Below are positions 1-5,464 of a stretch of 6,250 nt of DNA, piece by piece. Each line of letters opens with the position of its first letter. Positions within the stretch are counted from its first letter, which is position 1. The notes beneath the pieces were generated by a model. It saw only the letters and a list, made by a program, of their open reading frames with translations. It ran no database searches and was not told the DNA's origin. Where the stretch lies: assembly GCA_028701645.1 (NCBI GenBank), contig JAQVQI010000034.1, positions 1 to 6,250 of the forward strand, read 5' to 3'. The position numbers and the translations under genes are program-made. This DNA comes from Candidatus Shapirobacteria bacterium (GTDB taxonomy: Bacteria; Patescibacteriota; Microgenomatia; UBA12405).

Positions 1-94
1 CGTTTATTCCATCAATTTTTTTGAGTCTGTTTTCAATAATATTTGAACAGCTGACACAGTGCATTCCTTTAATTTTTATTATTTCTTTTTTCAT
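1..94 (-). CDS. HMA-domain protein, N-terminus only (likely copper P-type ATPase or CopZ-like chaperone)
   Basis: Only the first 31 codons lie inside the window, starting at the ATG at 94-92. The peptide begins MKKEIIKIKGMHCVSCSNII and continues with residues typical of the first helix of a heavy-metal-associated (HMA) domain. The GMHCxxC loop (Cys13, Cys16) is the classic Cu(I)-binding motif. The ATG is 1 bp after the stop of the upstream HMA/DsbD/cupredoxin gene, so the two are almost certainly cotranscribed and probably translationally coupled; no Shine-Dalgarno sequence is visible. HMA domains occur alone (CopZ, about 70 residues) or at the N-terminus of CopA-type copper-exporting ATPases. 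After csoR and an HMA fusion gene an ATPase is the more expected neighbour, but the visible part cannot decide. Confidence 0.85.
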   Translation of the reverse strand, partial: MKKEIIKIKGMHCVSCSNIIENRLKKIDGIN

Positions 95-95
95 A

Positions 96-1361
96 TTATT
101 CAGTAACTACTAATTGGCCGTTGTGGGGCACATCCATGGCACAAACAAATTGATAATTCCCTGTTTTTGTTGGAGTAAACTCCATCACCAAAGTTTTGCC
201 TTTGGTCAAGGTCTGGGGTTTCTCATACAAACCTTGCAATAATATCGTACTCATACAACCATATTCATTTACCAGCACTTCAATTTCCAGTCTGGTTTTC
301 TCTCCTTTTTTGACAGTTATCTCAGATGGGCTTAATCCAAAATTAGTATATTTTGCCTCGATCACGCTTTTTACCTCTTCAGTATTAAACCCTCCATTTC
401 CTGCCCGCCAAGACTGCGAATCTGTCGGAGGGTTAAGGGATGGTAGGGTGGTTCTCAATCCAAGTTGAAAAACCAAGTTGTAAACTACAAAAAACAAAAT
501 AATTATTCCAATCGCTTTTTGATTTTTAATAATCTTTTCTCCCCCTTTACCAATCAAAAATAATGGGACACTAGTTCCGAGCACAAAACTAAACATAATG
601 ACTAGTCCACTTATTGCACTTCCGCTCAACATTGCCATACTTTCGGTTAAAATTGTAAAACCACATGGCAAAAACACCGACAATAACCCCACCCCCCAAG
701 CCATCTCTTTTTTTAATATTTTTTGGCTCATTTCTTTTGGTAGCCCAATTTTTATTTTATTAGCCCAACTTACCCCAACCATTTGTAGTGCCACCACTAT
801 CATCACTATCGATACTGCTACCATAAAAATATTCATAACCAGTCCGCTAACTTTAAATTGCTGCCCTACTACCCCCAAAATTATTCCCAATATTGAGTAA
901 CCTAAAATTCTCCCCAAAATTATTGTTAGCGTCTCTTTTGGCCGGCTTAAAATTATTCCACCCATCAATGCTCCACAACTAGAAAACCCAGCAATCAATC
1001 CAAGTCCCAAAAACGCCACCCATGAACTGTTTTTATTTATATCCAAAAGCCCTCCCAATCCCAGACTATTTAACAGTAAAAAACCCAAAATTACTCCAAT
1101 TGGTAACCATATCCAGTTAGATTTTTCTTTGTTCAAAGAAGGGGAATTGGTGGGTTTCAAATCCCAAAACTCATACCCATTCTTCCTAAACATTTTATTC
1201 AATTTTTCTTTACTAATTTTCTCTTTTGACTCAATTGTTAGTTCATTATTTCCTCGATCAATTTTTACTAGAGATACCCCTGAGAGCTGTTTAAGTTTTT
1301 CTTCAATAATTAACTCGCAAGCAGCACAGTGCATTCCCTTAACCTGATATTTTTGTTTCAT
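96..1361 (-). CDS. HMA - DsbD_2/TauE-like membrane - cupredoxin fusion protein (copper handling)
   Basis: This 421-residue protein has three parts. Residues 1-68 form an HMA domain with GMHCAAC at 9-15 (Cys12, Cys15), which would bind Cu(I) in the cytoplasm. Residues about 84-302 hold roughly seven hydrophobic helices of the DsbD_2/sulfite-exporter-like (CcdA-related) type, with two typical cysteine motifs: GFSSCG (Cys129) in helix 2 and FLPCGFT (Cys233) in helix 5. After a Gly/Pro/Ser-rich linker (303-335), residues 336-421 resemble the EfeO-type cupredoxin-like domain, ending in FVCAMDVPHNG. Candidate metal ligands are Cys369, Cys407, Met409 and His413. An odd number of helices puts the HMA domain inside and the cupredoxin outside, consistent with passing copper or electrons across the membrane. 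The gene overlaps the csoR stop by one base (TAATG), implying coupled translation, and precedes another HMA gene. Copper export, sequestration or thiol redox are all possible; no function is proven for this architecture here. Confidence 0.88.
   Translation of the reverse strand: MKQKYQVKGMHCAACELIIEEKLKQLSGVSLVKIDRGNNELTIESKEKISKEKLNKMFRKNGYEFWDLKPTNSPSLNKEKSNWIWLPIGVILGFLLLNSLGLGGLLDINKNSSWVAFLGLGLIAGFSSCGALMGGIILSRPKETLTIILGRILGYSILGIILGVVGQQFKVSGLVMNIFMVAVSIVMIVVALQMVGVSWANKIKIGLPKEMSQKILKKEMAWGVGLLSVFLPCGFTILTESMAMLSGSAISGLVIMFSFVLGTSVPLFLIGKGGEKIIKNQKAIGIIILFFVVYNLVFQLGLRTTLPSLNPPTDSQSWRAGNGGFNTEEVKSVIEAKYTNFGLSPSEITVKKGEKTRLEIEVLVNEYGCMSTILLQGLYEKPQTLTKGKTLVMEFTPTKTGNYQFVCAMDVPHNGQLVVTE
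388..434. repeat. GC-rich insert with terminal inverted repeats inside a coding region
   Basis: A 47-bp block bounded by perfect 8-bp inverted repeats (AACCCTCC at 388-395, GGAGGGTT at 427-434) lies inside the fusion gene. Its core (CTGCCCGCC and neighbours) is much richer in G+C than the surrounding AT-rich DNA. It encodes the Pro-Pro-Thr-Asp-Ser-Gln-Ser-Trp-Arg-Ala-Gly stretch of the linker between the last membrane helix and the cupredoxin domain, and the frame stays open. GC-rich short palindromic repeats are common in some CPR genomes; membership in such a family is inferred from appearance only. Confidence 0.5.
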
Positions 1362-1618
1362 TATTTATTCAAAAGTTTGGTAACTCTAAGAATTTCTTTA
1401 GTCATCTCTTCCTTTCTTTTTTCGTCCCCACTTTTGACAGCCTCCGAAAAACAAGTTTTCAAATGGTTTTCCATCAACATTTGATGTGCCGATTTTAACA
1501 GTCCAATTACGGCCAAATTTTGTTGCATAATGTCGATGCAATAATCGTGATTTTCCACCATTTTAATGATTTTGCCCAGGTGGCTATGGGCTTTTTTGAA
1601 GTTTATTATTGTTTCCAT
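1361..1618 (-). CDS. csoR: CsoR-family copper-sensing transcriptional repressor
   Basis: From the ATG at 1618 the product is 85 residues, a normal CsoR length. The fold-typical sequence AHSHLGKIIKMVE is followed by YCIDIMQQ, AVIGLLKSAH and ENHLKTC. The Cu(I) ligands are Cys27, His52 and Cys56; their 25- and 4-residue spacings equal those of the Cys-His-Cys site known in Mycobacterium tuberculosis CsoR, which favours copper over nickel (RcnR) or formaldehyde (FrmR). Apo-CsoR binds the operator and copper releases it. A longer reading from a TTG at 1657 adds 13 residues, but that TTG lies in or before the promoter (TATAAT at 1640-1645). The extra residues would also be encoded largely by the operator, so the ATG is preferred. 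It has an SD-like AGGTG 5 nt upstream. The gene leads the copper operon and shares a TAATG junction with the next gene. Confidence 0.92.
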   Translation of the reverse strand: METIINFKKAHSHLGKIIKMVENHDYCIDIMQQNLAVIGLLKSAHQMLMENHLKTCFSEAVKSGDEKRKEEMTKEILRVTKLLNK

Positions 1619-1640
1619 ACCTACACCTATGGTATAGGTA
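1618..1640. promoter_or_regulatory. Candidate CsoR operator (23-bp palindrome)
   Basis: On the minus strand the half-sites are TACCTATACC and GGTGTAGGTA separated by ATA. Eighteen of 23 positions are symmetric; the only breaks are one pair at position 7/17 and the three central bases. Known CsoR operators are similar pseudo-palindromes with TACC and GGTA ends. The site lies between the -10 box and the csoR start codon and ends on the A of the ATG, so bound CsoR would block initiation. This indicates autoregulation of the whole copper operon. The binding itself is inferred. Confidence 0.8.
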
Positions 1641-1668
1641 TTATATTTTTTTGTCAACTAGGTTATAA
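1640..1668 (-). promoter_or_regulatory. csoR operon promoter
   Basis: A perfect TATAAT -10 box is at 1645-1640, with a weak -35 (TTATAA, 1668-1663) at 17-bp spacing. This predicts a start near 1633, a leader of about 15 nt and an AGGTG ribosome site at 1628-1624. An alternative reading uses the perfect TTGACA at 1657-1652 with TACCAT at 1634-1629 (17-bp spacing), giving an almost leaderless mRNA. Either promoter is overlapped by the palindromic operator, and either places the upstream TTG codon outside the transcript or at its -35 box. Confidence 0.6.
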
Positions 1669-1669
1669 T
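1664..1669 (+). promoter_or_regulatory. -10 box for the CDGSH gene, likely leaderless
   Basis: A perfect TATAAT ends 5 bp before the ATG at 1675. The expected transcription start falls on or next to the A of the start codon, and no Shine-Dalgarno sequence is present. The -35 region (1641-1646, TTATAT) is poor. The box overlaps the possible -35 of the divergent csoR promoter, so the two promoters may compete. Confidence 0.55.
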
Positions 1670-1674
1670 TATTT

Positions 1675-2325
1675 ATGGCGAAAATAAAAATTTGTAAAAA
1701 TGGCCCCTATATTCTTTCTGGTAGTATTCCAGTTAATCAACAAAAAACTATTTTAGACTTAGAAGGTGTTCCAGAAAAAACTGAAGTTACTAAAAATATT
1801 TGTTGTGACGAGGAAATCGCTCTTTGCCGTTGTGGTAGTTCAGAAAATAAGCCTTTTTGTGATGGAACGCATCGTAAAAATGGATTCGATGGTACTGAAA
1901 ATACTAAAAATCTAACTGAAGACCCCAGTGATACAGAAGTGTTTACTGGCCCCTCTCTTAATCTTCAAGACACACCTCGCTTGTGTAGTGGGGCTGGCTT
2001 TTGTCATCGTGCTGGGGGAGTTTGGGATTTAACCAAAGATTCAGACAACCCCAAATCCAAAAAAATTGCAATTGAAGAATGTCATTGTTGTCCGTCTGGC
2101 CGCTTAATTGCTATTGATCCTAAAACCAACAAACCAATTGAAGATCAGGTTGACCCTTCGGTCGGGGTCGATTTGTTTGGACCCTTAAATGTCAGTGGTG
2201 AGGTAAAAATTGAATCAGCTGACGGAAAAATTTACCCCCATCGACCTCGTCGAGCACTTTGTCGCTGTGGCAAGTCTCGCAACAAACCCTTTTGTGACGG
2301 CTCTCATTTTGATAATGAAAAATAA
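1675..2325 (+). CDS. Dual-CDGSH iron-sulfur protein with central Fer4_19-like module
   Basis: This 216-residue soluble protein has two complete CDGSH motifs. The first runs from Cys51 to His66 (CRCG, then PFCDGTH; ligands Cys51, Cys53, Cys62, His66). The second runs from Cys196 to His211 (CRCG, then PFCDGSH; Cys196, Cys198, Cys207, His211). Each should bind a [2Fe-2S] cluster with 3Cys-1His ligation, as in mitoNEET-type proteins. Between them, residues 101-145 (LCSGAGFC, Cys104/Cys110, and ECHCCPSGRL, Cys136/138/139) resemble the divergent mono-cluster ferredoxin module Fer4_19, which would add a further cluster. The N-terminal NGPYILSGSIPV stretch is typical of prokaryotic CDGSH proteins. 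No signal peptide or membrane helix is seen, so it is cytoplasmic. Its role is probably electron transfer or cluster transfer; the partner is unknown. It is transcribed divergently from the copper operon across a 56-bp gap. Confidence 0.9.
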   Translation: MAKIKICKNGPYILSGSIPVNQQKTILDLEGVPEKTEVTKNICCDEEIALCRCGSSENKPFCDGTHRKNGFDGTENTKNLTEDPSDTEVFTGPSLNLQDTPRLCSGAGFCHRAGGVWDLTKDSDNPKSKKIAIEECHCCPSGRLIAIDPKTNKPIEDQVDPSVGVDLFGPLNVSGEVKIESADGKIYPHRPRRALCRCGKSRNKPFCDGSHFDNEK

Positions 2326-2354
2326 ATCTTCCCGTCTCAACGCTTTTATTTTAT

Positions 2355-2885
2355 CTAATATAATTTCGGGTTTTTAAAAGGAATCAGTGCCAAAATTATT
2401 GCCGTTTCGTAATAATCAGCTCGAGTTAGGATATCACCGGTCAATATTCCAACCGCTCCGTTTGCTTGTTTTGAGTTTCGTCTCTTAAAAACAATATCGT
2501 CTGCTTCTCCCAATTCTTTACCTTGTTTAATTAAAGCCACAATTTCTTTTGGTAAATAAAATGAAGCCGTTCTTCCTTGACTTACCACCCCCTTTTTCGA
2601 CTTAATTACCACCCAAGCAAAAGTTTCCATACCCTGGCCAACTACTTTTGATCCTCCCTCAATCCCCACCCAATAATCAGCTTCTGGAGACAAAAGTGAG
2701 ACATTGTTAACCCGATTGGTTGCCCCCAACAATGTTTCTTCTTCACCCATCGGTTGATCTGAAACTCCCGACTCCACACTCATTCCTTCAATTTCAAAAA
2801 CCTGATTCGAAAACATTTTTGTAAACGCGTCTTTAGTACTTTCAATTTTAACTGGATTTTTTGAAGCGACTATTATTTTGTTCAT
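2355..2885 (-). CDS. yjjX: Inosine/xanthosine triphosphatase, YjjX (NTPase_I-T) family
   Basis: The 176-residue length matches the family. Recognisable blocks are ASKNPVK (7-13), SGVSDQPMGEEETLLGATNR (39-58), GIEGG (74-78), the LPKEI segment after GRTASFY, GKELGEADD (122-130) with NSKQANGAVGILTGDILTR (137-155), and the C-terminal IPFKNPKLY. Family members hydrolyse ITP and XTP to the monophosphates, cleaning non-canonical purines from the nucleotide pool in the cytoplasm. The gene starts 4 bp after the bro-N stop, so it is probably cotranscribed with kilA-N and bro-N. An AAGG lies only 2 nt before the ATG, too close for an ideal ribosome site. It is convergent with the CDGSH gene across 29 bp that contain no clear terminator hairpin. 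Confidence 0.93.
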   Translation of the reverse strand: MNKIIVASKNPVKIESTKDAFTKMFSNQVFEIEGMSVESGVSDQPMGEEETLLGATNRVNNVSLLSPEADYWVGIEGGSKVVGQGMETFAWVVIKSKKGVVSQGRTASFYLPKEIVALIKQGKELGEADDIVFKRRNSKQANGAVGILTGDILTRADYYETAIILALIPFKNPKLY

Positions 2886-2889
2886 AACC

Positions 2890-3723
2890 TTATTTTAACC
2901 TTTTTAATTCTCTAGCGTTTTTGCCAGTAATCACTTTCTTCCCAGTTTTACTTTCAATATCCTTTCGGGCATTACCAGCCACACTTCCACCCTCGCGAGC
3001 CACTACTTTATTTTGGCCAAAACTTTTCGGTTTTTTGGTTTTAGAAATTTCTGTCGTTGCTGTTTCTGCCAACATATTTAGCACCAATTCCATATTAGTC
3101 ATATTGTCCCGCAAATTTTCTTTTTTAAGATTTTTTAAACTCTTATATTCTTTAGTTGTCATTCCTGTCCAAGCTTTGGTGATTTCATTAGTCAAAATCG
3201 CAAATTCCAAACCTTCGTTTACCCCTCGGTTTTCCCATTCATCAGTCAAGTCTTTTCGAATTTCAATGCTTTTTAATCGTAAGTTTACCCATTCTTGGCT
3301 ATAACCTTTTTGCAAATAAGTTTTCAAAGCTCTATTGATTGCAATTTCTGGATCAGCCGTTTCTTCCAATCTTTCATAGCCAACTCTTGCTAACCACAAT
3401 TTAAATGGTTCAGCATTTGGAGAGGGAATTGATTGAATTAATCTAAACAGGGTTTCTGTATCAGCAACATCAGTTAATCGCATTTTTCCGTCATTTGCTA
3501 TCATTTTCAAACCGTTACATTTTGTAACGGTTTCATTTGAACCCTCATCTATTAATCTTTTTTTTAAAACCCTCCAGTATACCTGTGGATTATTGCTGTC
3601 AGTTAAAACTTTAATTACATCGACGACCGCAAAGAACCAAAGTTCTTTATCTGCATCCCAGATACGTCGAATTTGATTATTTCCAAAAATAGCGACTGTT
3701 TTCTTACTTATTACTTTATTCAT
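2890..3723 (-). CDS. Bro-N (BRO family) phage-antirepressor-like protein
   Basis: This is a 277-residue protein. Residues about 8-115 form a Bro-N domain: IRRIWDADKELWFFAVVDVI, VYWRVLKKRL, then LTDVADTETLFRLIQSIPSP and EPFKLWLARVG. Bro-N domains bind DNA in baculovirus BRO proteins and phage antirepressors. The rest (about 120-220) is helical and charged. The C-terminus (residues 243-265, REGGSVAGNARKDIESKTGK) is basic and resembles the tail of DinD-like and other stand-alone bacterial Bro-N proteins. The start ATG lies within the last codons of kilA-N (8-bp overlap, ATGAATAA), which indicates translational coupling. No integrase, capsid or repressor gene is nearby, so this is a domesticated or accessory gene rather than an obvious prophage. 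The target is unknown. A perfect inverted repeat lies in its codons for residues 64-72. Confidence 0.85.
   Translation of the reverse strand: MNKVISKKTVAIFGNNQIRRIWDADKELWFFAVVDVIKVLTDSNNPQVYWRVLKKRLIDEGSNETVTKCNGLKMIANDGKMRLTDVADTETLFRLIQSIPSPNAEPFKLWLARVGYERLEETADPEIAINRALKTYLQKGYSQEWVNLRLKSIEIRKDLTDEWENRGVNEGLEFAILTNEITKAWTGMTTKEYKSLKNLKKENLRDNMTNMELVLNMLAETATTEISKTKKPKSFGQNKVVAREGGSVAGNARKDIESKTGKKVITGKNARELKRLK
3509..3533. repeat. Perfect 11-bp inverted repeat inside bro-N
   Basis: AAACCGTTACA (3509-3519) and TGTAACGGTTT (3523-3533) are exact reverse complements separated by TTT. The repeat sits in codons for the Glu-Thr-Val-Thr-Lys-Cys-Asn-Gly part of the Bro-N protein. It could be an intragenic binding site, a hairpin in the mRNA, or a by-product of codon choice. 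No T-run follows, so it is not a typical terminator. Confidence 0.6.
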
Positions 3724-4555
3724 AATTTATTTTTTCTAATTTTTTAATTGATGAATTATTTATTAAAGATTTTATCTGAGAAATTGCTATTTGATTTAAT
3801 CTAATCAGTCTTTCTGGTTGAGGTATATTCTGGCGAATTAATTCGGCATTTATTCCTTCAAGATTAGCCAAAACTACTAGTTGAGTAACATTGCAATAAT
3901 CACGAATATTTCCTTCTTTGTCTACATTTTTATCTCGCCATTCTTTGGCAGTTTTACCAAAAAGAGCCATGTTTAAGACATCAGCCTCAGAAGCATAAAC
4001 AATATTACATTGATTTTTTGATAATAATTTAGGGGTTAATTTTTCTTTAATAGCATCAGTATGAATTTTGTAATTAATCTTTGTTAATTGACGTTTTACA
4101 TCCCACCCGAGAGTTAGTCGTTCATTTTCTTCATTTTTCAGCCGTTGAAATTCTTTGATTAAATAAAGTTTGAATTCAGGACTTAACCAAGTAGCGAATT
4201 CAAAAGCAATGTCTTTATGGGCATACGTACCACCATATCTTCCTGTTGATGATCGTATTCCAATAGCATTTGTCTTTTGGATAAATTTTGAAGATGACAA
4301 AATATAACCGTTCGATCCTGCTTCGTTTTTAATGTTATTGAATTCCATAACATTAAAATCTGGATTATGTATTTTCTCCCAAGCTCCGATAAATTGAATT
4401 GTATATTTTGTTGAAAGCCAATTAGCTATGACAATTCCAGTAAGTTCGCTGTTTTTAAATTTAGCCATATCCGTTAATGAAATAAAATCATTGTCATTTT
4501 GATTTATTTTTAAACCAATTTGGTTACCAGCAACTACCAAAACTTTATTTTTCAT
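3716..4555 (-). CDS. KilA-N domain protein
   Basis: This is a 279-residue protein. The KilA-N DNA-binding domain spans about residues 20-140: DFISLTDMAKFKN, IANWLSTKYTIQFIGAWEKI, then TGRYGGTYAHKDIAFEFATW and SPEFKLYLIKEFQRL, which are the family's most conserved segments. The C-terminal half (145-279) contains a conserved-looking block (NIVYASEADVLNMALFGKTA, then EWRD) and a helical tail, as in the widespread stand-alone bacterial KilA-N proteins of this length. KilA-N domains come from phage and nucleocytoplasmic DNA virus regulators, and the cellular role of this stand-alone type is not established. It is the first gene of the kilA-N/bro-N/yjjX unit, with its own strong promoter directly upstream. 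It overlaps bro-N by 8 bp. Confidence 0.9.
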   Translation of the reverse strand: MKNKVLVVAGNQIGLKINQNDNDFISLTDMAKFKNSELTGIVIANWLSTKYTIQFIGAWEKIHNPDFNVMEFNNIKNEAGSNGYILSSSKFIQKTNAIGIRSSTGRYGGTYAHKDIAFEFATWLSPEFKLYLIKEFQRLKNEENERLTLGWDVKRQLTKINYKIHTDAIKEKLTPKLLSKNQCNIVYASEADVLNMALFGKTAKEWRDKNVDKEGNIRDYCNVTQLVVLANLEGINAELIRQNIPQPERLIRLNQIAISQIKSLINNSSIKKLEKINYE

Positions 4556-4561
4556 AATTAA

Positions 4562-4589
4562 ATAATACCCGAATAAAACCCAAAGTCAA
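4562..4589 (-). promoter_or_regulatory. Promoter of the kilA-N operon, likely leaderless
   Basis: TTGACT (4589-4584) and TATTAT (4567-4562) are each five of six matches to the consensus, with a 16-bp spacer. Only 6 nt separate the -10 box from the ATG at 4555, so transcription should start at the first base of the start codon. No Shine-Dalgarno sequence is present. It fills the short gap after the nuclease gene, making kilA-N independently transcribed. Confidence 0.72.
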
Positions 4590-4599
4590 TATATTTTGT

Positions 4600-5337
4600 C
4601 TACCCCAGTCTCAACTGTTCTATTTTCTTTTCTATTATTATTTCTTTTGACGACACCCTTCCAAAATTATTTGCATAATTGCAATATTCACACTCCGGGT
4701 TTTGGTCGGGGATTATCTCACTACATAGACACTGCCAAATTTCTTTGACTGTCTCATCAACCCAATTGGGATTACCCCTGTAGGGGATAAGTTTGATATC
4801 AAATTCTAACTTGGCATCAAATGATTCTTGAGTTGTTCGGCCATTACAGTATACAAAATAGCCAGTTTCTGCCACCTCAAATCCGTTTTTTCTAAATAAC
4901 CATTGGTAAATCTCCATTTGTCTTTTGTATCCAATTTGCCAGTCAGCGTCCAAATTTACTTCACCCACCTTGGCTGTCGCCTTGTAATCGACAATTATTA
5001 ATTGGCCCCCCTGGTTTACCCAAATATCATCCACTCCCCCAGTAATTATCAAATCAGTTTCGGGAAATGGATAGGTGATTCCGCGCCGAAGTGAATCTCT
5101 CCACTCGTCCATTTTTGGATGTTCAAACGGCACTGCCTCGACTCCATAAGCTTTCATCAACGGATGGGTTGTGTGTTTGGCTCTATGGATATCAAATTCA
5201 TTTTTTAACAGTCGATCAATTTCTGAGTTGATCGTAAACGGAAAACCCGGCGGTCTTTTAACTCTCTTTTTTACATCCAAATAAAAACACTTGGGACAAT
5301 TTAGGTATAAATCAATTTTGCTACGTGACAATCGCAT
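4600..5337 (-). CDS. PD-(D/E)XK nuclease, RecB/Cas4-like, with two CxxC pairs
   Basis: This is a 245-residue protein. The N-terminus SRSKIDLYLNCPKCFYLD is typical of RecB/Cas4-like nucleases. The catalytic core shows GGVDD (100-104, likely metal-binding Asp103), LIIVDYKAT (113-121, the Asp117-x-Lys119 of motif III) and QMEIYQWL (140-147, the QxxxY motif, Gln140/Tyr144). Cysteines form two pairs, Cys14-x2-Cys17 near the start and Cys216-x2-Cys219 (ECEYC) near the end, in positions where Cas4 and AddB proteins bind an iron-sulfur cluster; Cys203 and Cys205 are extra. No cas genes or CRISPR array are present, so it is a stand-alone DNA repair or processing nuclease rather than a proven adaptation protein. 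Proteins of this layout recur in Patescibacteria (recalled, not searched). The start has no Shine-Dalgarno sequence but a promoter is placed directly before it. Confidence 0.85.
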   Translation of the reverse strand: MRLSRSKIDLYLNCPKCFYLDVKKRVKRPPGFPFTINSEIDRLLKNEFDIHRAKHTTHPLMKAYGVEAVPFEHPKMDEWRDSLRRGITYPFPETDLIITGGVDDIWVNQGGQLIIVDYKATAKVGEVNLDADWQIGYKRQMEIYQWLFRKNGFEVAETGYFVYCNGRTTQESFDAKLEFDIKLIPYRGNPNWVDETVKEIWQCLCSEIIPDQNPECEYCNYANNFGRVSSKEIIIEKKIEQLRLG

Positions 5338-5344
5338 AAGCTAT

Positions 5345-5373
5345 TTTATAACTTTGTAACAAATAATTTCCAA
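5345..5373 (-). promoter_or_regulatory. Promoter of the PD-(D/E)XK nuclease gene
   Basis: TTGGAA (5373-5368) and TATAAA (5350-5345) are 17 bp apart. The -10 box ends 7 nt before the ATG at 5337, giving a leaderless or nearly leaderless transcript. This matches the layout seen before kilA-N and the CDGSH gene. Confidence 0.55.
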
Positions 5374-5434
5374 CCTATTCTTAAATATTGTATTTTTTGC
5401 AACAACCTAATTTTTGATTATAGTAAATCCGGAT

Positions 5435-5464
5435 ATTAAGAATTTTCCTTCACGTTTTTGTCAA
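5435..5464 (-). promoter_or_regulatory. Possible upstream promoter with -35 inside a palindrome
   Basis: A perfect TTGACA (5464-5459) lies in the loop between the arms of the TTCACGTTTT/AAAACGTGAA inverted repeat. A weak -10 (CTTAAT, 5440-5435) follows at 18 bp. If used, it would drive the nuclease gene with a leader of about 90 nt, and a protein on the palindrome would block it. Confidence 0.3.

Noticed and set aside
598..900. Plus-strand open frame opposite the fusion gene
   Set aside because: It is antisense to strongly supported membrane domains and has no recognisable protein features.
1619..1657. N-terminal extension of csoR from TTG at 1657
   Set aside because: The codons lie in the promoter and operator, TTG is a rare start, and the 85-residue ATG version matches normal CsoR length and starts just before the conserved region.
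2890..4555. Prophage remnant
   Set aside because: KilA-N and Bro-N domains are phage-like, but no integrase, structural, lysis or attachment sequences are visible, and the genes are intact and packed with a housekeeping gene.
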